Assembly: GCA_002747015.1 (NCBI GenBank) | Contig: NVXI01000003.1 | Span: forward strand, 296,125-335,166 | DNA: 39,042 nucleotides | Reading direction: 5' to 3' | DNA from: Zetaproteobacteria bacterium | GTDB lineage: Bacteria; Pseudomonadota; Alphaproteobacteria; Micavibrionales; Micavibrionaceae | Part shown: in pieces, positions 25,354-33,380 of the stretch | Layout: every line of letters starts with the position of its first letter | Numbering within the stretch: the first letter of the stretch is position 1 | Translations under genes and position numbers: made by a program | Notes under the pieces: model-generated | The model's input: the letters and a program-made list of their open reading frames with translations, nothing else | What the model was told of the DNA's origin: nothing | Databases searched by the model: none

Positions 25354-26532
25354 CTATTGGCTTATCACAAGAAAGCACCCGCGTACAGCGTCCCGCCGAT
25401 CAAGATTTGAAAATTCGACGCGTTCGAAATGGCTTTTCAGCCCGTCTGTTATAGAAATGAGTTTTTCCAGAGAGTGGCTCGCCATCATGTTTTGTAATGC
25501 ATCATGTTGTAAGAACGCGGGTAAATCCTGCCCGCCTCTGGCTTTGATGAACAGCATTTGCCGAAAAATCCATTGTAATAGCTCGGCAAACATGCGGTAT
25601 TCTTTGTCTTGTGCTGGTGATGAGATGGACATGGAAAGCTGATGGATTTTCACCCAGTTCCAATTTGGTGCATCATCCAGATGATCGAGAATTTGTGACA
25701 GACTGTCAAACCCGCCGCCTTCAATAAATTGTAATGCTCTGCCGATGCTGCCCTCTGAAATAGCCGAGAGGATATCTAACTGATCGATTGAAAGCGCAGG
25801 GTTATCTTGTTGCTTGCTCAACAAATCATTCAAAACCTCATGCGATAAAGGCGAAAACTGAAGAAAGCGCGTGCGGGATCGTATCGTGGGGATCAACATC
25901 CCTGGTCTGTGCGCGATCAGAATAATCAACACATTGGCAGGCGGTTCTTCCAAAATCTTGAGGATAGCGTTTTGGGCGTTACGGTTCATAGTATCCGCAT
26001 CATCAACGATCACAATACGCCAGCCACCCTCTGATGAGGTTTTACGCAAGAATGGCTCTATCTTACGCAGCGCGTCAACCTTTAGGTTGGCATCTTGCTT
26101 GCCCTTTGCCGCATCGTAATATCGGCTAATATAAAGGAAATCCGCATGACCGCCAGAGGCAATACGCGCAAAGACAGGATCATCCGCCGCAACATCCAAC
26201 GAAGAGAAATCGTGTGCAGCTTCTTCTCCGCCAAATAAGCTATCCTGATTTGTGTCTACTTTGCCGTGTTTTAGTAAAAACCGCGCCAAACGGAACGCCA
26301 TTGTGCTTTTACCGATGCCTTGCGTGCCTGCAAAAATCATTGCATGCGGCATACTGCCTTTTTCGAATAATTCAAGGAAGAGCTTTTCTTGTTCCTGATG
26401 ACCGGAGCAAAAGGACATGGCTTGCGGTTCAACCAGTTTTTCATGATCCTCTACCACAGGAAAATGCGCGGCACCGACATCGTCGTCCATATCATCGTCG
26501 TAAATTATATCTTCGTCACCAAACAGGTTCAT
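25354..26532 (-). CDS. holB: DNA polymerase III delta' subunit
   Basis: A 392-aa clamp-loader subunit. An acidic N-terminal extension of about 35 residues (GDEDIIYDDDMDDDVG) precedes the AAA+ domain. The P-loop GTQGIGKST (69-77) is intact, unlike the E. coli delta' site; DDADTMNRNAQNAILKILEEPPANVLIILIAHRPGMLIPTIRSRTRFLQF supplies Walker B, sensor and SRC-like regions. Helical C-terminus from about 245. Located between tmk and metG. Confidence 0.92.
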   Translation of the reverse strand: MNLFGDEDIIYDDDMDDDVGAAHFPVVEDHEKLVEPQAMSFCSGHQEQEKLFLELFEKGSMPHAMIFAGTQGIGKSTMAFRLARFLLKHGKVDTNQDSLFGGEEAAHDFSSLDVAADDPVFARIASGGHADFLYISRYYDAAKGKQDANLKVDALRKIEPFLRKTSSEGGWRIVIVDDADTMNRNAQNAILKILEEPPANVLIILIAHRPGMLIPTIRSRTRFLQFSPLSHEVLNDLLSKQQDNPALSIDQLDILSAISEGSIGRALQFIEGGGFDSLSQILDHLDDAPNWNWVKIHQLSMSISSPAQDKEYRMFAELLQWIFRQMLFIKARGGQDLPAFLQHDALQNMMASHSLEKLISITDGLKSHFERVEFSNLDRRDAVRGCFLVISQ

Positions 26533-26541
26533 AATTTATTC

Positions 26542-27219
26542 TTATTCCCCCTGCAACTTCGCCAAAGCGATGTTCTTGATCTCATCAGACAGGTGATCCA
26601 TGCTTTGCGCGGCGTTTAAGATATAGCACCGCCCTTCATTCTGACGCGCTATTTCCAGAAATCCTTCGCGTAAACGCTCATGGAAATCTATATCAAGGCG
26701 TTCAAATCGATCTTCTGTTTGTTCTCCTGTATCACCCTCAGACAGCCGCGCATTGGAACGATTTAGACCCGTTCGCACATCAATATCGAGGATAAACGTC
26801 AGGTCAGGTTTAAATTCATTTATCGAAATACGTTCTATCTCTTTAATTTTATTAAGCTCCAAGCCACGACCAAAGCCCTGATAGGCAAAGGTAGAATCAG
26901 TAAAACGATCACAAATCACGATTTTCCCGTCATTAAGCGCAGGCTTTATCAGCTTTTCAATATGCATCGAGCGCGCCGCAAACAGCAAGAGAACCTCTGC
27001 CATCGCGTTCCAGTCACCGCCGTCACGTTGCACAAGAAGGTTGCGTATGCTTTCTGCTTCAGCTGTACCGCCAGGTTCACGCGTTATTACCACGTCATAG
27101 CCACGCTCAGACAGCATGTCGACCAATCTATTGATCTGAGTTGTCTTGCCGGAGCCTTCACCGCCCTCTAACGAGATAAAAAAACCTCTAGCCATCGATT
27201 TTGGTAAGTCGGTACTCAT
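26542..27219 (-). CDS. tmk: Thymidylate kinase
   Basis: A 225-aa dTMP kinase. The P-loop GGEGSGKT (residues 19-26), VVITREPGGTAEAESIRNLL and ICDRFTDSTFAYQGFGRGL are diagnostic. It phosphorylates dTMP to dTDP for DNA synthesis. Its ATG overlaps the dac gene stop by one base (TAATG), so translation is coupled; holB follows within ten bases. Confidence 0.96.
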   Translation of the reverse strand: MSTDLPKSMARGFFISLEGGEGSGKTTQINRLVDMLSERGYDVVITREPGGTAEAESIRNLLVQRDGGDWNAMAEVLLLFAARSMHIEKLIKPALNDGKIVICDRFTDSTFAYQGFGRGLELNKIKEIERISINEFKPDLTFILDIDVRTGLNRSNARLSEGDTGEQTEDRFERLDIDFHERLREGFLEIARQNEGRCYILNAAQSMDHLSDEIKNIALAKLQGE

Positions 27220-28364
27220 TAATCGAAACGCCCCTGTCCTGTGGTCAACAAACGTGCCTTTGCGACAACTTTCGCAAACGTACCCAAAGCCTCAACGGCC
27301 TCCGTCGTCACCAAAGGGATTTCAACAACGCCGCCTTTAGGAACGGAAACTATAATCACCCCAACCTCTTGTCCTTTTGCGATAGGGGCTTTCAAAGGCG
27401 CATTGTAACGGATTTTAACACCCAAATCATTTTCGAATAACTTGGGAACAACAAAGCTGAGAGGCTCTTTCGCCTGCAAACCAACAGTGCTTTTTGCGCC
27501 AAAATATACAGGCGCGCACTCTAAATCCTTTTTACCATCAAAAAGGGACAGAATGCGAAAGGAATTAAGCCCCCATGCCAAAAGACGAGTAGCCTCATTG
27601 GCGCGCGCTTTGCTGCTCTCAAGACCATTAACAACGATAATCACACGTCTGTCATCCTTCACCCCCGTCCCGATCAAGCCATAACCACCAATATCCGTAT
27701 GCCCTGTTTTCAAACCATCCGCACCGACATTACGATAAAGTAAAGGGTTACGGTTTTCTTGGCGAATTTTGCTGTAGGTAAACTCTTTTTCTCCGTAATA
27801 GCTGTAATATTCAGGGAAATTTTTAATCATTGCACCGGCAAGAATGGATAAATCTCGCGCCGTTGAGTAATGGTCAGGATCAGGCCAACCGCTTGCATTC
27901 ATGAAATTTGAATTATCCATTCCAAGGCTTTTGGCTTTCCTGTTTAAAGCCGCAGCAAAAGAATCTTCATCACCTGCAAGCCCCTCCGCCAAAACAATTG
28001 TGGCATCGTTGCCCGATTGCACAATCACGCCGCGGATTAAATCTTCGACTTTGACCTGTTTCCCCACAGGGACAAACATCTTAGAGCCTTTTTTTCTCCA
28101 CGCTTTTTCACTGACCATCATCGTATCATCAAGAGATAGCGTGCCTTTTTTTAAAGCCTCAAACACCATATACATCGTTATGACCTTACTCATGGAAGAG
28201 GTCGGCATTTGCGTATCTGCATTTTTTTCGAACAAGACGGCGCCTGTATTATAATCGATAATAATGGCTTGCTTTGCGTCGGTATCGATTGCAAAGGATG
28301 GCGATATAGAGGCACAAAACACAAAAAAGAACGCTATAAATGCAAAAGATAAACGGTTTTTCAT
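27219..28364 (-). CDS. D-alanyl-D-alanine carboxypeptidase (PBP5/6 type)
   Basis: A 381-aa periplasmic serine peptidase trimming the pentapeptide stem of peptidoglycan. A signal peptide (residues 1-25, ending SPSFA) is followed by the three penicillin-binding motifs: SMSK (57-60), SGN in VQSGNDATIVLAEG, and KTG in GLKTGHTDIGGYGLIGTG. A PBP5 C-terminal beta domain follows (about 280-375); a final membrane-binding helix is not clear. The start MKNRLSF is preferred to five residues upstream. Same operon as tmk and holB. Confidence 0.92.
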   Translation of the reverse strand: MKNRLSFAFIAFFFVFCASISPSFAIDTDAKQAIIIDYNTGAVLFEKNADTQMPTSSMSKVITMYMVFEALKKGTLSLDDTMMVSEKAWRKKGSKMFVPVGKQVKVEDLIRGVIVQSGNDATIVLAEGLAGDEDSFAAALNRKAKSLGMDNSNFMNASGWPDPDHYSTARDLSILAGAMIKNFPEYYSYYGEKEFTYSKIRQENRNPLLYRNVGADGLKTGHTDIGGYGLIGTGVKDDRRVIIVVNGLESSKARANEATRLLAWGLNSFRILSLFDGKKDLECAPVYFGAKSTVGLQAKEPLSFVVPKLFENDLGVKIRYNAPLKAPIAKGQEVGVIIVSVPKGGVVEIPLVTTEAVEALGTFAKVVAKARLLTTGQGRFD

Positions 28365-28406
28365 GGTTTCAGATCTCATAATTTTCTATATATGCCCCTA
28401 TTCAAG

Positions 28407-28445
28407 CACGAGAGAAGCTTTTAATCTATCAATTATTCTCTCGTG
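28407..28445. repeat. 10-bp perfect inverted repeat at the 3' end of the rlpA gene
   Basis: CACGAGAGAA (28407-28416) and TTCTCTCGTG (28436-28445) around a 19-base AT-rich loop, two bases past the rlpA stop. It could form a hairpin at the end of that transcript, but no U-run follows, so it may be a processing or protective hairpin rather than a terminator. Confidence 0.6.
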
Positions 28446-28447
28446 AA

Positions 28448-29413
28448 CTAATCAACAACGATAAGCGCCGATTGATGCCCATCCGCGCTTACTTTTTCCA
28501 GCAGTGCATCCGCTGCGGGAATGCTTTGATTTGGCAAGCGAACACGGTAATATTTTGCACCGTCAATGGTTATTGTATGCACTTGCGCGCGTCCATATTT
28601 TTCCAGAGAACTTGCATATTTCATAGCACTTTCACGAGAGGTAAAAGACCCCATTTGCACAAAGATACGATGCCCCTTTATCGGGTATTCTGCGATCATA
28701 GGATCAGGATAAAACACGCCATCTTTTACATGCCCTGGAACATATGGCTTCGCGGCAAGCACTTCACGCTCAACCGCTTGCGGTGGGTGAGGTGGGCGTT
28801 GTTCGACAATGGCTGGTGCTTTATACCCCGCCTTATTCATTGGAACCTCCATCCCGCGTGTATCCTGCCCATTACGCGCAGCCTCCGCCACCATGCGGCT
28901 TTCCGCTTCCAGAACCTGAACACGCACTTTAGCAACCCCTTGCTTTCGGAACCCAAGTAACTCTGACGAACGTTTAGACATATCAATAATACGATTATGG
29001 GCATAAGGTCCGCGATCATTCACGCGAACAATGAGCGACCTACCATTTTCCAAATTTGTCACCCGCACGATACTGGGCAAAGGCAATGTCTTATGCGCTG
29101 CGGTCAGCTCATTTTGATAAAAAATCTCGCCGTTTGCAGTTTGCTTTCCGTGAAAATTAGGACCATACCACGATGCAACACCAGTTTTATTATAGCTATA
29201 ATTTACGGCAGGATAATATCTGCGCCCTTTTATCGTATAAGGTGATCCAACTTTATAACGACCTTTGCTTTTCGCTGTCGTGCCAACAATCTTCTTACCA
29301 ACATGCGACATTAATTCAATTCTTGCACACCCTGTCACGGTAACAAAAATTGTAAATAAACACGCTATAACAGTAAAATAACGAAAAAATTTAACAGATT
29401 TTAGAACACTCAT
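28448..29413 (-). CDS. rlpA: RlpA-family septal ring lytic transglycosylase with SPOR domain
   Basis: A 321-aa outer-membrane lipoprotein. Signal with lipobox TVTGC, Cys29. The double-psi beta barrel (about 77-168) has GVASWYGPNFHGKQTANGEIF, LTAAHKTLPLPSIVRVTNLENGRSLIVRVNDRGPY and RIIDMSKRS. A Pro-rich linker leads to a C-terminal SPOR domain (about 243-318, HRIFVQMGSFTSRESA) that binds denuded peptidoglycan at the septum. Family enzymes cleave such glycans. It follows the mltB-like gene by 11 bases. Confidence 0.93.
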   Translation of the reverse strand: MSVLKSVKFFRYFTVIACLFTIFVTVTGCARIELMSHVGKKIVGTTAKSKGRYKVGSPYTIKGRRYYPAVNYSYNKTGVASWYGPNFHGKQTANGEIFYQNELTAAHKTLPLPSIVRVTNLENGRSLIVRVNDRGPYAHNRIIDMSKRSSELLGFRKQGVAKVRVQVLEAESRMVAEAARNGQDTRGMEVPMNKAGYKAPAIVEQRPPHPPQAVEREVLAAKPYVPGHVKDGVFYPDPMIAEYPIKGHRIFVQMGSFTSRESAMKYASSLEKYGRAQVHTITIDGAKYYRVRLPNQSIPAADALLEKVSADGHQSALIVVD

Positions 29414-29424
29414 TATTTTAACCC

Positions 29425-30396
29425 TTATTGCGCTATTTGATCAGCAAGTAAACCAACAGAAGTTGCAAAATATGTTGATTTGTTCCATCTCATAATTACG
29501 CGGTAATTCCCGTAAACCAAATAAGTTGATCCCTTGACACCATCCGGCGCAACGATTGAGGCTTTCATCCCCGCAACAACAGGAATATCCTGACCACCAA
29601 GCAATGTCACTCCCAGTTTCTTCCATGTTTTCAGATCATGCTTAACTTTCAAGCCAATCATATCTTTTGTAAAATGCGCGGGAATACGAACACGACGCCC
29701 CCATTTTTGGTCTTCTGTCCAACCGCTTTTACTTAAATAATTGGCAGTTGAGGCAAAGACATCTGGCAAGCTTGTCCATATATTGCGCTTGCCATCATTA
29801 TTTCCATCAACCGCATATGCGTGAAAGCTAGAGGGCATAAATTGGTTTTGCCCCATTGCCCCCGCCCATGAGCCCTTCATTTTACTGTGGGATATATGCC
29901 CAGCATCAATAATTTTTAACGCATTGATAAGTTCTTTGCGGAAATAACTGCTGCGTCGCCCATCATAGGCCAACGTCGCCAAAGCAGGTACAACACCAAA
30001 ACCACCCGTATTATTGCCATAGCTGGTCTCTATACCCCAAAGAGAAACAATATATTGTGCAGGAACGCCGTACTTCTTTGCCGTTGCATCCAGTAACTCA
30101 CGGTGTTCTTTATATAATCTGCGCCCTTGCGCCACACGCGCATCATTAATCACACGCTTTTTATACTTGGCGAAGGTCATTGTACCTTCAGGCTGTTTAC
30201 GATCCAGCTCTATAATGCGTGGGATCGGTTTAACCCCTGCCATCGCTTGATTAACTGTCTTTTCAGAGATGCCTTTGCGCGCGGCATCTTTTTTGAAATC
30301 TACAACCCAAGCATCAAATTTTTCATCTGCTTGCGCCATAACAGGCGTGAATATCATGGTGGCTGTCAAAGCCAGAACTTTAAAATTAATTTTCAT
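29425..30396 (-). CDS. Lytic murein transglycosylase (MltB/SLT-3 type)
   Basis: A 323-aa periplasmic enzyme. It has a signal peptide (VLALTATMIFTPVMAQA), catalytic Glu in LWGIETSYGNNTGGFG, and MKGSWAGAMGQNQFMPSSFHAYAVDGNNDGKRNIWTSLPDVFASTANYL, as in MltB. The C-terminal peptidoglycan-binding domain of many alphaproteobacterial relatives is missing; the protein ends soon after the transglycosylase core. Start chosen at 30396, overlapping the channel gene stop; the longer frame has non-signal sequence. Cuts glycan strands to 1,6-anhydroMurNAc ends. Confidence 0.9.
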   Translation of the reverse strand: MKINFKVLALTATMIFTPVMAQADEKFDAWVVDFKKDAARKGISEKTVNQAMAGVKPIPRIIELDRKQPEGTMTFAKYKKRVINDARVAQGRRLYKEHRELLDATAKKYGVPAQYIVSLWGIETSYGNNTGGFGVVPALATLAYDGRRSSYFRKELINALKIIDAGHISHSKMKGSWAGAMGQNQFMPSSFHAYAVDGNNDGKRNIWTSLPDVFASTANYLSKSGWTEDQKWGRRVRIPAHFTKDMIGLKVKHDLKTWKKLGVTLLGGQDIPVVAGMKASIVAPDGVKGSTYLVYGNYRVIMRWNKSTYFATSVGLLADQIAQ

Positions 30397-30823
30397 TGCG
30401 GGAATCATTCTCATATAGTTTGGACATGATCTCGAAGATAAAGGCTGTACTCCAACCAAACAAGATAAAACCATTGGCAGATTGAAAAGAACTCACAAGT
30501 CTCCAGTCTTTATCTAAAAAAACATCGCCGTAACCAACTGTTGTAAATGTAGTTGTGGAGAAATATAGAGCCGATTCCAAGTCAGGCAAAACCTCTATAT
30601 ATAAATAAAATATCGCCCAAACCCATATTTCCACGATATGAGCCGTAAAAATTCCTAAAACGACAAGAACAAGTAAAGGCACTTTCCAATAACGTCGCAA
30701 AACCAGACGAGCATAATTACTGGATCGTTTCATCCAACCAATTAAATAATCCAAGAAAACCGCATGTATAACAACGGTTACACAGATTAATAACGCGCCA
30801 ATAAGAAGTTGAGAGACAAACAT
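30386..30823 (-). CDS. Two-pore-helix-type potassium channel
   Basis: A 145-aa membrane protein. Hydrophobic segments span about residues 5-27 and 48-74; the pore region YFSTTTFTTVGYGDV contains the K+ selectivity filter TVGYGD (95-100), followed by a last helix at about 113-132. No regulatory RCK domain is attached. The family conducts potassium across the inner membrane, possibly in osmotic or membrane-potential control. The stop overlaps the start of the mltB-like gene by 11 bases. Confidence 0.9.
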   Translation of the reverse strand: MFVSQLLIGALLICVTVVIHAVFLDYLIGWMKRSSNYARLVLRRYWKVPLLVLVVLGIFTAHIVEIWVWAIFYLYIEVLPDLESALYFSTTTFTTVGYGDVFLDKDWRLVSSFQSANGFILFGWSTAFIFEIMSKLYENDSRNEN

Positions 30824-30845
30824 TACAAATAAAACCTAAAGAAAT

Positions 30846-32507
30846 TTAATTTAACACTAGACATACATACACAAAAATGGCTAAAAAATGAACCTTGAAT
30901 ATATAATCGCGCAAATCTGGAGAGATGGCAGAGCGGTTGAATGCACTGGTCTTGAAAACCAGCGTGGGTTTATAGCCCACCCAGGGTTCGAATCCCTGTC
31001 TCTCCGCCATTTCGATTTTACCCTCCGAGAATCCCCCTAACACCTTGAAGGGTAAGGGGATTTCAGCGGTTCTAAGTCCGGTATTTCGGTGATAATGAAA
31101 TCCACCCGGAAAAGCCAGTTTCAACACCGCACGACGGTTATCCAACCGCCCCGAAGCCCAGAGTTTATGCGGGTTTGAGATAAAATCGAAGGCGGTTCTA
31201 AGTGCCGCATCAAAAGATCGCAGTGGACGCAGCGATTGGCTCGATTTTTCTACCAAAACACATTTTTCCGTTTCCAGCTTTTTAATACGCTTCTCGTAAG
31301 CTTTGACCACCGACGTGGACTCTGCCTCTACCAACCTATCCATCACATTGTCGATCTGTTTGTCCAGTTTGACGATCTCATCTTCCATTGATTGACCGCG
31401 TTGTTCGATTTGATCTTGTCGATGCCCCCACCATAGCTTGAACATCTTGGTCGCCGTTGAAAACAATTCATCAGAAGGTGTCAGCTTTTTTAATAACGCC
31501 TCGAACTCACCCTCCAGCTTTTCTCGGTTAATCGACTTACCGTAGCTCTCACAGCCTTTACTGAAACAATAGTAATATGGGTAGTGTTTATTCCGTCCTT
31601 TCGTCCAGCAAGCCGTTAAAGGATTCTCACAGTCTTCACAGTGGACGGCACCACGTAAAGGAAAATCTTCGTTCAAATCTTTCCTTGCCGGTGTTTTCGG
31701 CTTTTCATCCATCCGTCGCTGTATTTTCTGAAATGTCTCTAAAGAAATCAGAGGTTCATTCTGCGCCGGGCGCAATGACACGTCCATAATGTCCGATTGG
31801 ATGTGTCCGGCATAAATCACCCGATTCAAGATACGGTTCACATGCTCATTGGTCACAATGCCTTTCTTTGTTCGTGGAAATTCCGGGAATTGTTCGAGGA
31901 AGCGTTTAACTTCTGCCTTGATTGCAAAGCGACCACTGGCATAGCCTTCTAAAGCTTCCTGTACAATTGAGGCTAAGGGTTCGTTGCGCACGAGTATCTT
32001 GCCACAACCGGGTTTAGGGATATATTTATAACCAATGGGCGCAAAATGTACCCAATAGCCATTTAACATCCGCGCCCGGCGGCGATGGCGGGTTTGTTCG
32101 GCATTTTTTTGCCGGTGGTGCTGTGATACAGAGGCCAGTAGATGTTCGACCAGAACGGAATCTGAATCCTCGCCGAACTCAATACTCGGTGAAGCCAGTT
32201 GTGCGCCTGTCTCAGCAATGGACGTTCGCAATTTAATATGCGCCTCCATACCCCTCGCTAGACGAGAAAGGTCGTCGATGAGGACAGTAATCTTGTCTTT
32301 GCGGTGCTTGCGCAAAAACTTCAACATGGCTTGCATACCGGGTCGATCAATCATCGAACCGGATTGCGAGTCCTGAAACACCTCAATAACTTCCAAATTA
32401 CGGTACTTGGCAAACTCACGACAACGTGTGGCTTGTGAGGTCAATCCATCGCCTTTCTCGGTTTGTTTTTTTGTTGATACACGACAATAAATGACCGCTT
32501 TATCCAT
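30846..32507 (-). CDS. Large serine recombinase (element integrase)
   Basis: A 553-codon frame. Residues 1-145 form the resolvase catalytic domain, with the nucleophile Ser11 in IYCRVSTKKQ and the arginines in LSRLARGM; a recombinase domain (about 155-265) and a zinc-ribbon (CEDCENPLTACW...YYYCFSKGCESYG) follow, then a coiled coil (about 355-420). It is the integrase of the adjacent island. From residue 500 the frame runs antisense through tRNA-Ser and into chromosomal DNA to a stop at 30846, so the last 54 residues (starting MAERQGFEPW) come from the target. The native C-terminus before integration may be different. SD GGAGAAACGCC precedes the ATG. Confidence 0.9.
   Translation of the reverse strand: MDKAVIYCRVSTKKQTEKGDGLTSQATRCREFAKYRNLEVIEVFQDSQSGSMIDRPGMQAMLKFLRKHRKDKITVLIDDLSRLARGMEAHIKLRTSIAETGAQLASPSIEFGEDSDSVLVEHLLASVSQHHRQKNAEQTRHRRRARMLNGYWVHFAPIGYKYIPKPGCGKILVRNEPLASIVQEALEGYASGRFAIKAEVKRFLEQFPEFPRTKKGIVTNEHVNRILNRVIYAGHIQSDIMDVSLRPAQNEPLISLETFQKIQRRMDEKPKTPARKDLNEDFPLRGAVHCEDCENPLTACWTKGRNKHYPYYYCFSKGCESYGKSINREKLEGEFEALLKKLTPSDELFSTATKMFKLWWGHRQDQIEQRGQSMEDEIVKLDKQIDNVMDRLVEAESTSVVKAYEKRIKKLETEKCVLVEKSSQSLRPLRSFDAALRTAFDFISNPHKLWASGRLDNRRAVLKLAFPGGFHYHRNTGLRTAEIPLPFKVLGGFSEGKIEMAERQGFEPWVGYKPTLVFKTSAFNRSAISPDLRDYIFKVHFLAIFVYVCLVLN
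30902..30907 (+). promoter_or_regulatory. -10 box of the tRNA-Ser promoter
   Basis: A perfect TATAAT lies 11 bases before the first base of the tRNA. The -35 region is weak (TGGCTA-like sequence at 17 bases). Confidence 0.5.
30919..31009 (+). tRNA. tRNA-Ser (anticodon TGA)
   Basis: A 91-base class II tRNA with encoded CCA: acceptor GGAGAGA/TCTCTCC, anticodon stem CTGGT/ACCAG closing loop CTTGAAA (anticodon TGA), a long variable arm GTGGGTTTATAGCCCAC and the T-arm CAGGGTTCGAATCCCTG. It is the apparent integration target of the element that begins at its 3' end. Confidence 0.97.
30981..31010. other. Predicted attachment site at the 3' end of tRNA-Ser
   Basis: The recombinase gene points at the 3' half of this tRNA, as expected for an element that integrated there and rebuilt the tRNA end. 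No second copy of the T-arm/acceptor sequence is seen up to base 39042, so the other junction lies outside. The exact crossover core cannot be defined from one end. Confidence 0.45.
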
Positions 32508-32518
32508 GGCGTTTCTCC

Positions 32519-32821
32519 TTAATCTATTTTGCTTTTATCTGATATCTCTGCATGGTGGTTAAACCGTTTATTAACGGGGATATTCCCAGCTAAACCCGCA
32601 TCACCAAAGTCTTGTGTCAGTAATGAAGGCACCACCATTTGCACGGCATCCATGCCATAACCAATATCCACCATTGTGCGCATAATATCCCACAAGGTGG
32701 CAAGCAATTTATCTTCTTGCTCGGCAGTCATCCCCAATGATGCCAGTTCATCACGGTAGGCTTCTACATCCAGTTCTGGCGGTGGTATGGGGGTTTCAGT
32801 AGTTTTGGGGTCTAGTTCCAT
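32519..32821 (-). CDS. Small element protein preceding the recombinase
   Basis: A 100-aa protein starting MELDPKTTETPIPPPELDVEAYRDELASLGMTAEQEDKLLATLWDIMRTMVDIGYGMDAVQ. It has a short Pro-rich N-terminus and an acidic helix typical of small proteins found just before serine recombinase genes in alphaproteobacteria. Role unknown; a recombination-directionality or partner function is an inference from position. It starts 11 bases before the recombinase ATG. A 17-bp perfect palindrome lies 16 bases upstream of its start. Confidence 0.7.
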   Translation of the reverse strand: MELDPKTTETPIPPPELDVEAYRDELASLGMTAEQEDKLLATLWDIMRTMVDIGYGMDAVQMVVPSLLTQDFGDAGLAGNIPVNKRFNHHAEISDKSKID

Positions 32822-33129
32822 CGCGTCGTCTCTTTCTTCAAGGCAGTGCCTTGAGGTTAAGGGGTTCGGTTGTCGATATTGGGAAACACATAGCCGTTGA
32901 CTGCATTACTTCGCGCATCGTCGATAGGTCTGCGTTATGTCTATGGGAGTGCTTATATCACCCGCAATCGTGGTAGACGGGAAACCGGGCTGATGGGGTC
33001 GTAGACAAAATACATTGACAGTGATTGTAAATTCTCTGTTTCCCAGAATTGAAAACAGATCGTGCTTTTATATACGCAGACATTTCTTTGAATTTAGGAA
33101 TGTCATGAACTATTCACGCGGAGGGCACT
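32822..33129. other. Regulatory gap between the recombinase operon and the membrane-protein operon
   Basis: 308 bases with no supported gene on either strand, apart from a 63-codon frame rejected as spurious. It holds a 17-bp palindrome next to the minus-strand operon, two copies of TGTTTCCCA (one on each strand), a TTGACA (33015-33020) without a clear partner -10 box and GGAGGGC before the 56-aa gene. It probably contains divergent promoters for the two operons. Confidence 0.6.
32838..32854. promoter_or_regulatory. 17-bp perfect palindrome, candidate operator
   Basis: TCAAGGCA-G-TGCCTTGA, 16 bases upstream of the small gene that precedes the recombinase. The one-base centre makes a dimeric repressor site more likely than an RNA hairpin. 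Confidence 0.55.
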
Positions 33130-33300
33130 ATGATGTTTTCAATATCGAGGTTAACCCTTGCAATAGCGATTGCTGCTTTGATTATTTCTTTTTTCGCTAT
33201 CATTGACAGCAGATGGTTTTGGGCTGCGTATTTCATATTTCATGCGCTGGAAAAAATGATTTCCCTGCATAAAGAAAATATAAAAATAACCGAAAACTAA
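33130..33300 (+). CDS. 56-aa single-pass membrane peptide
   Basis: A short gene, MMFSISRLTLAIAIAALIIS and onward, with a strong SD (GGAGG five bases before). One membrane helix spans about residues 7-25, followed by an amphipathic tail rich in Lys/Glu near the end (HKENIKITEN). It replaces a longer but unsupported frame in another phase. It is the first gene of the plus-strand element operon. Confidence 0.65.
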   Translation: MMFSISRLTLAIAIAALIISFFAIIDSRWFWAAYFIFHALEKMISLHKENIKITEN

Positions 33301-33346
33301 ACCGGGAAGCATCCTGTTTCCCAATTCATCTTAACCCCGTCGTTAT

Positions 33347-33373
33347 CCTGAGTGTGTAACCAACACACTCAGG
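33347..33373 (+). promoter_or_regulatory. 11-bp perfect hairpin overlapping a Shine-Dalgarno sequence
   Basis: CCTGAGTGTGT (33347-33357) and ACACACTCAGG (33363-33373) with loop AACCA. The right arm shares its last three bases (AGG) with the SD AGGAGG (33371-33376) of the following gene, whose ATG is at 33381. It may hide the SD in the transcript or act as a DNA operator. Confidence 0.6.
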
Positions 33374-33380
33374 AGGCGAT

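Noticed and set aside
25328..25378. Upstream GTG start of metG
   Set aside because: It would overlap holB; a TTG with an excellent SD sits just before the conserved STKPPFYITT block.
33015..33206. 63-codon frame with many Cys/Phe before the 56-aa membrane peptide
   Set aside because: No SD, odd composition, and it overlaps a frame with a strong SD and a normal membrane segment.
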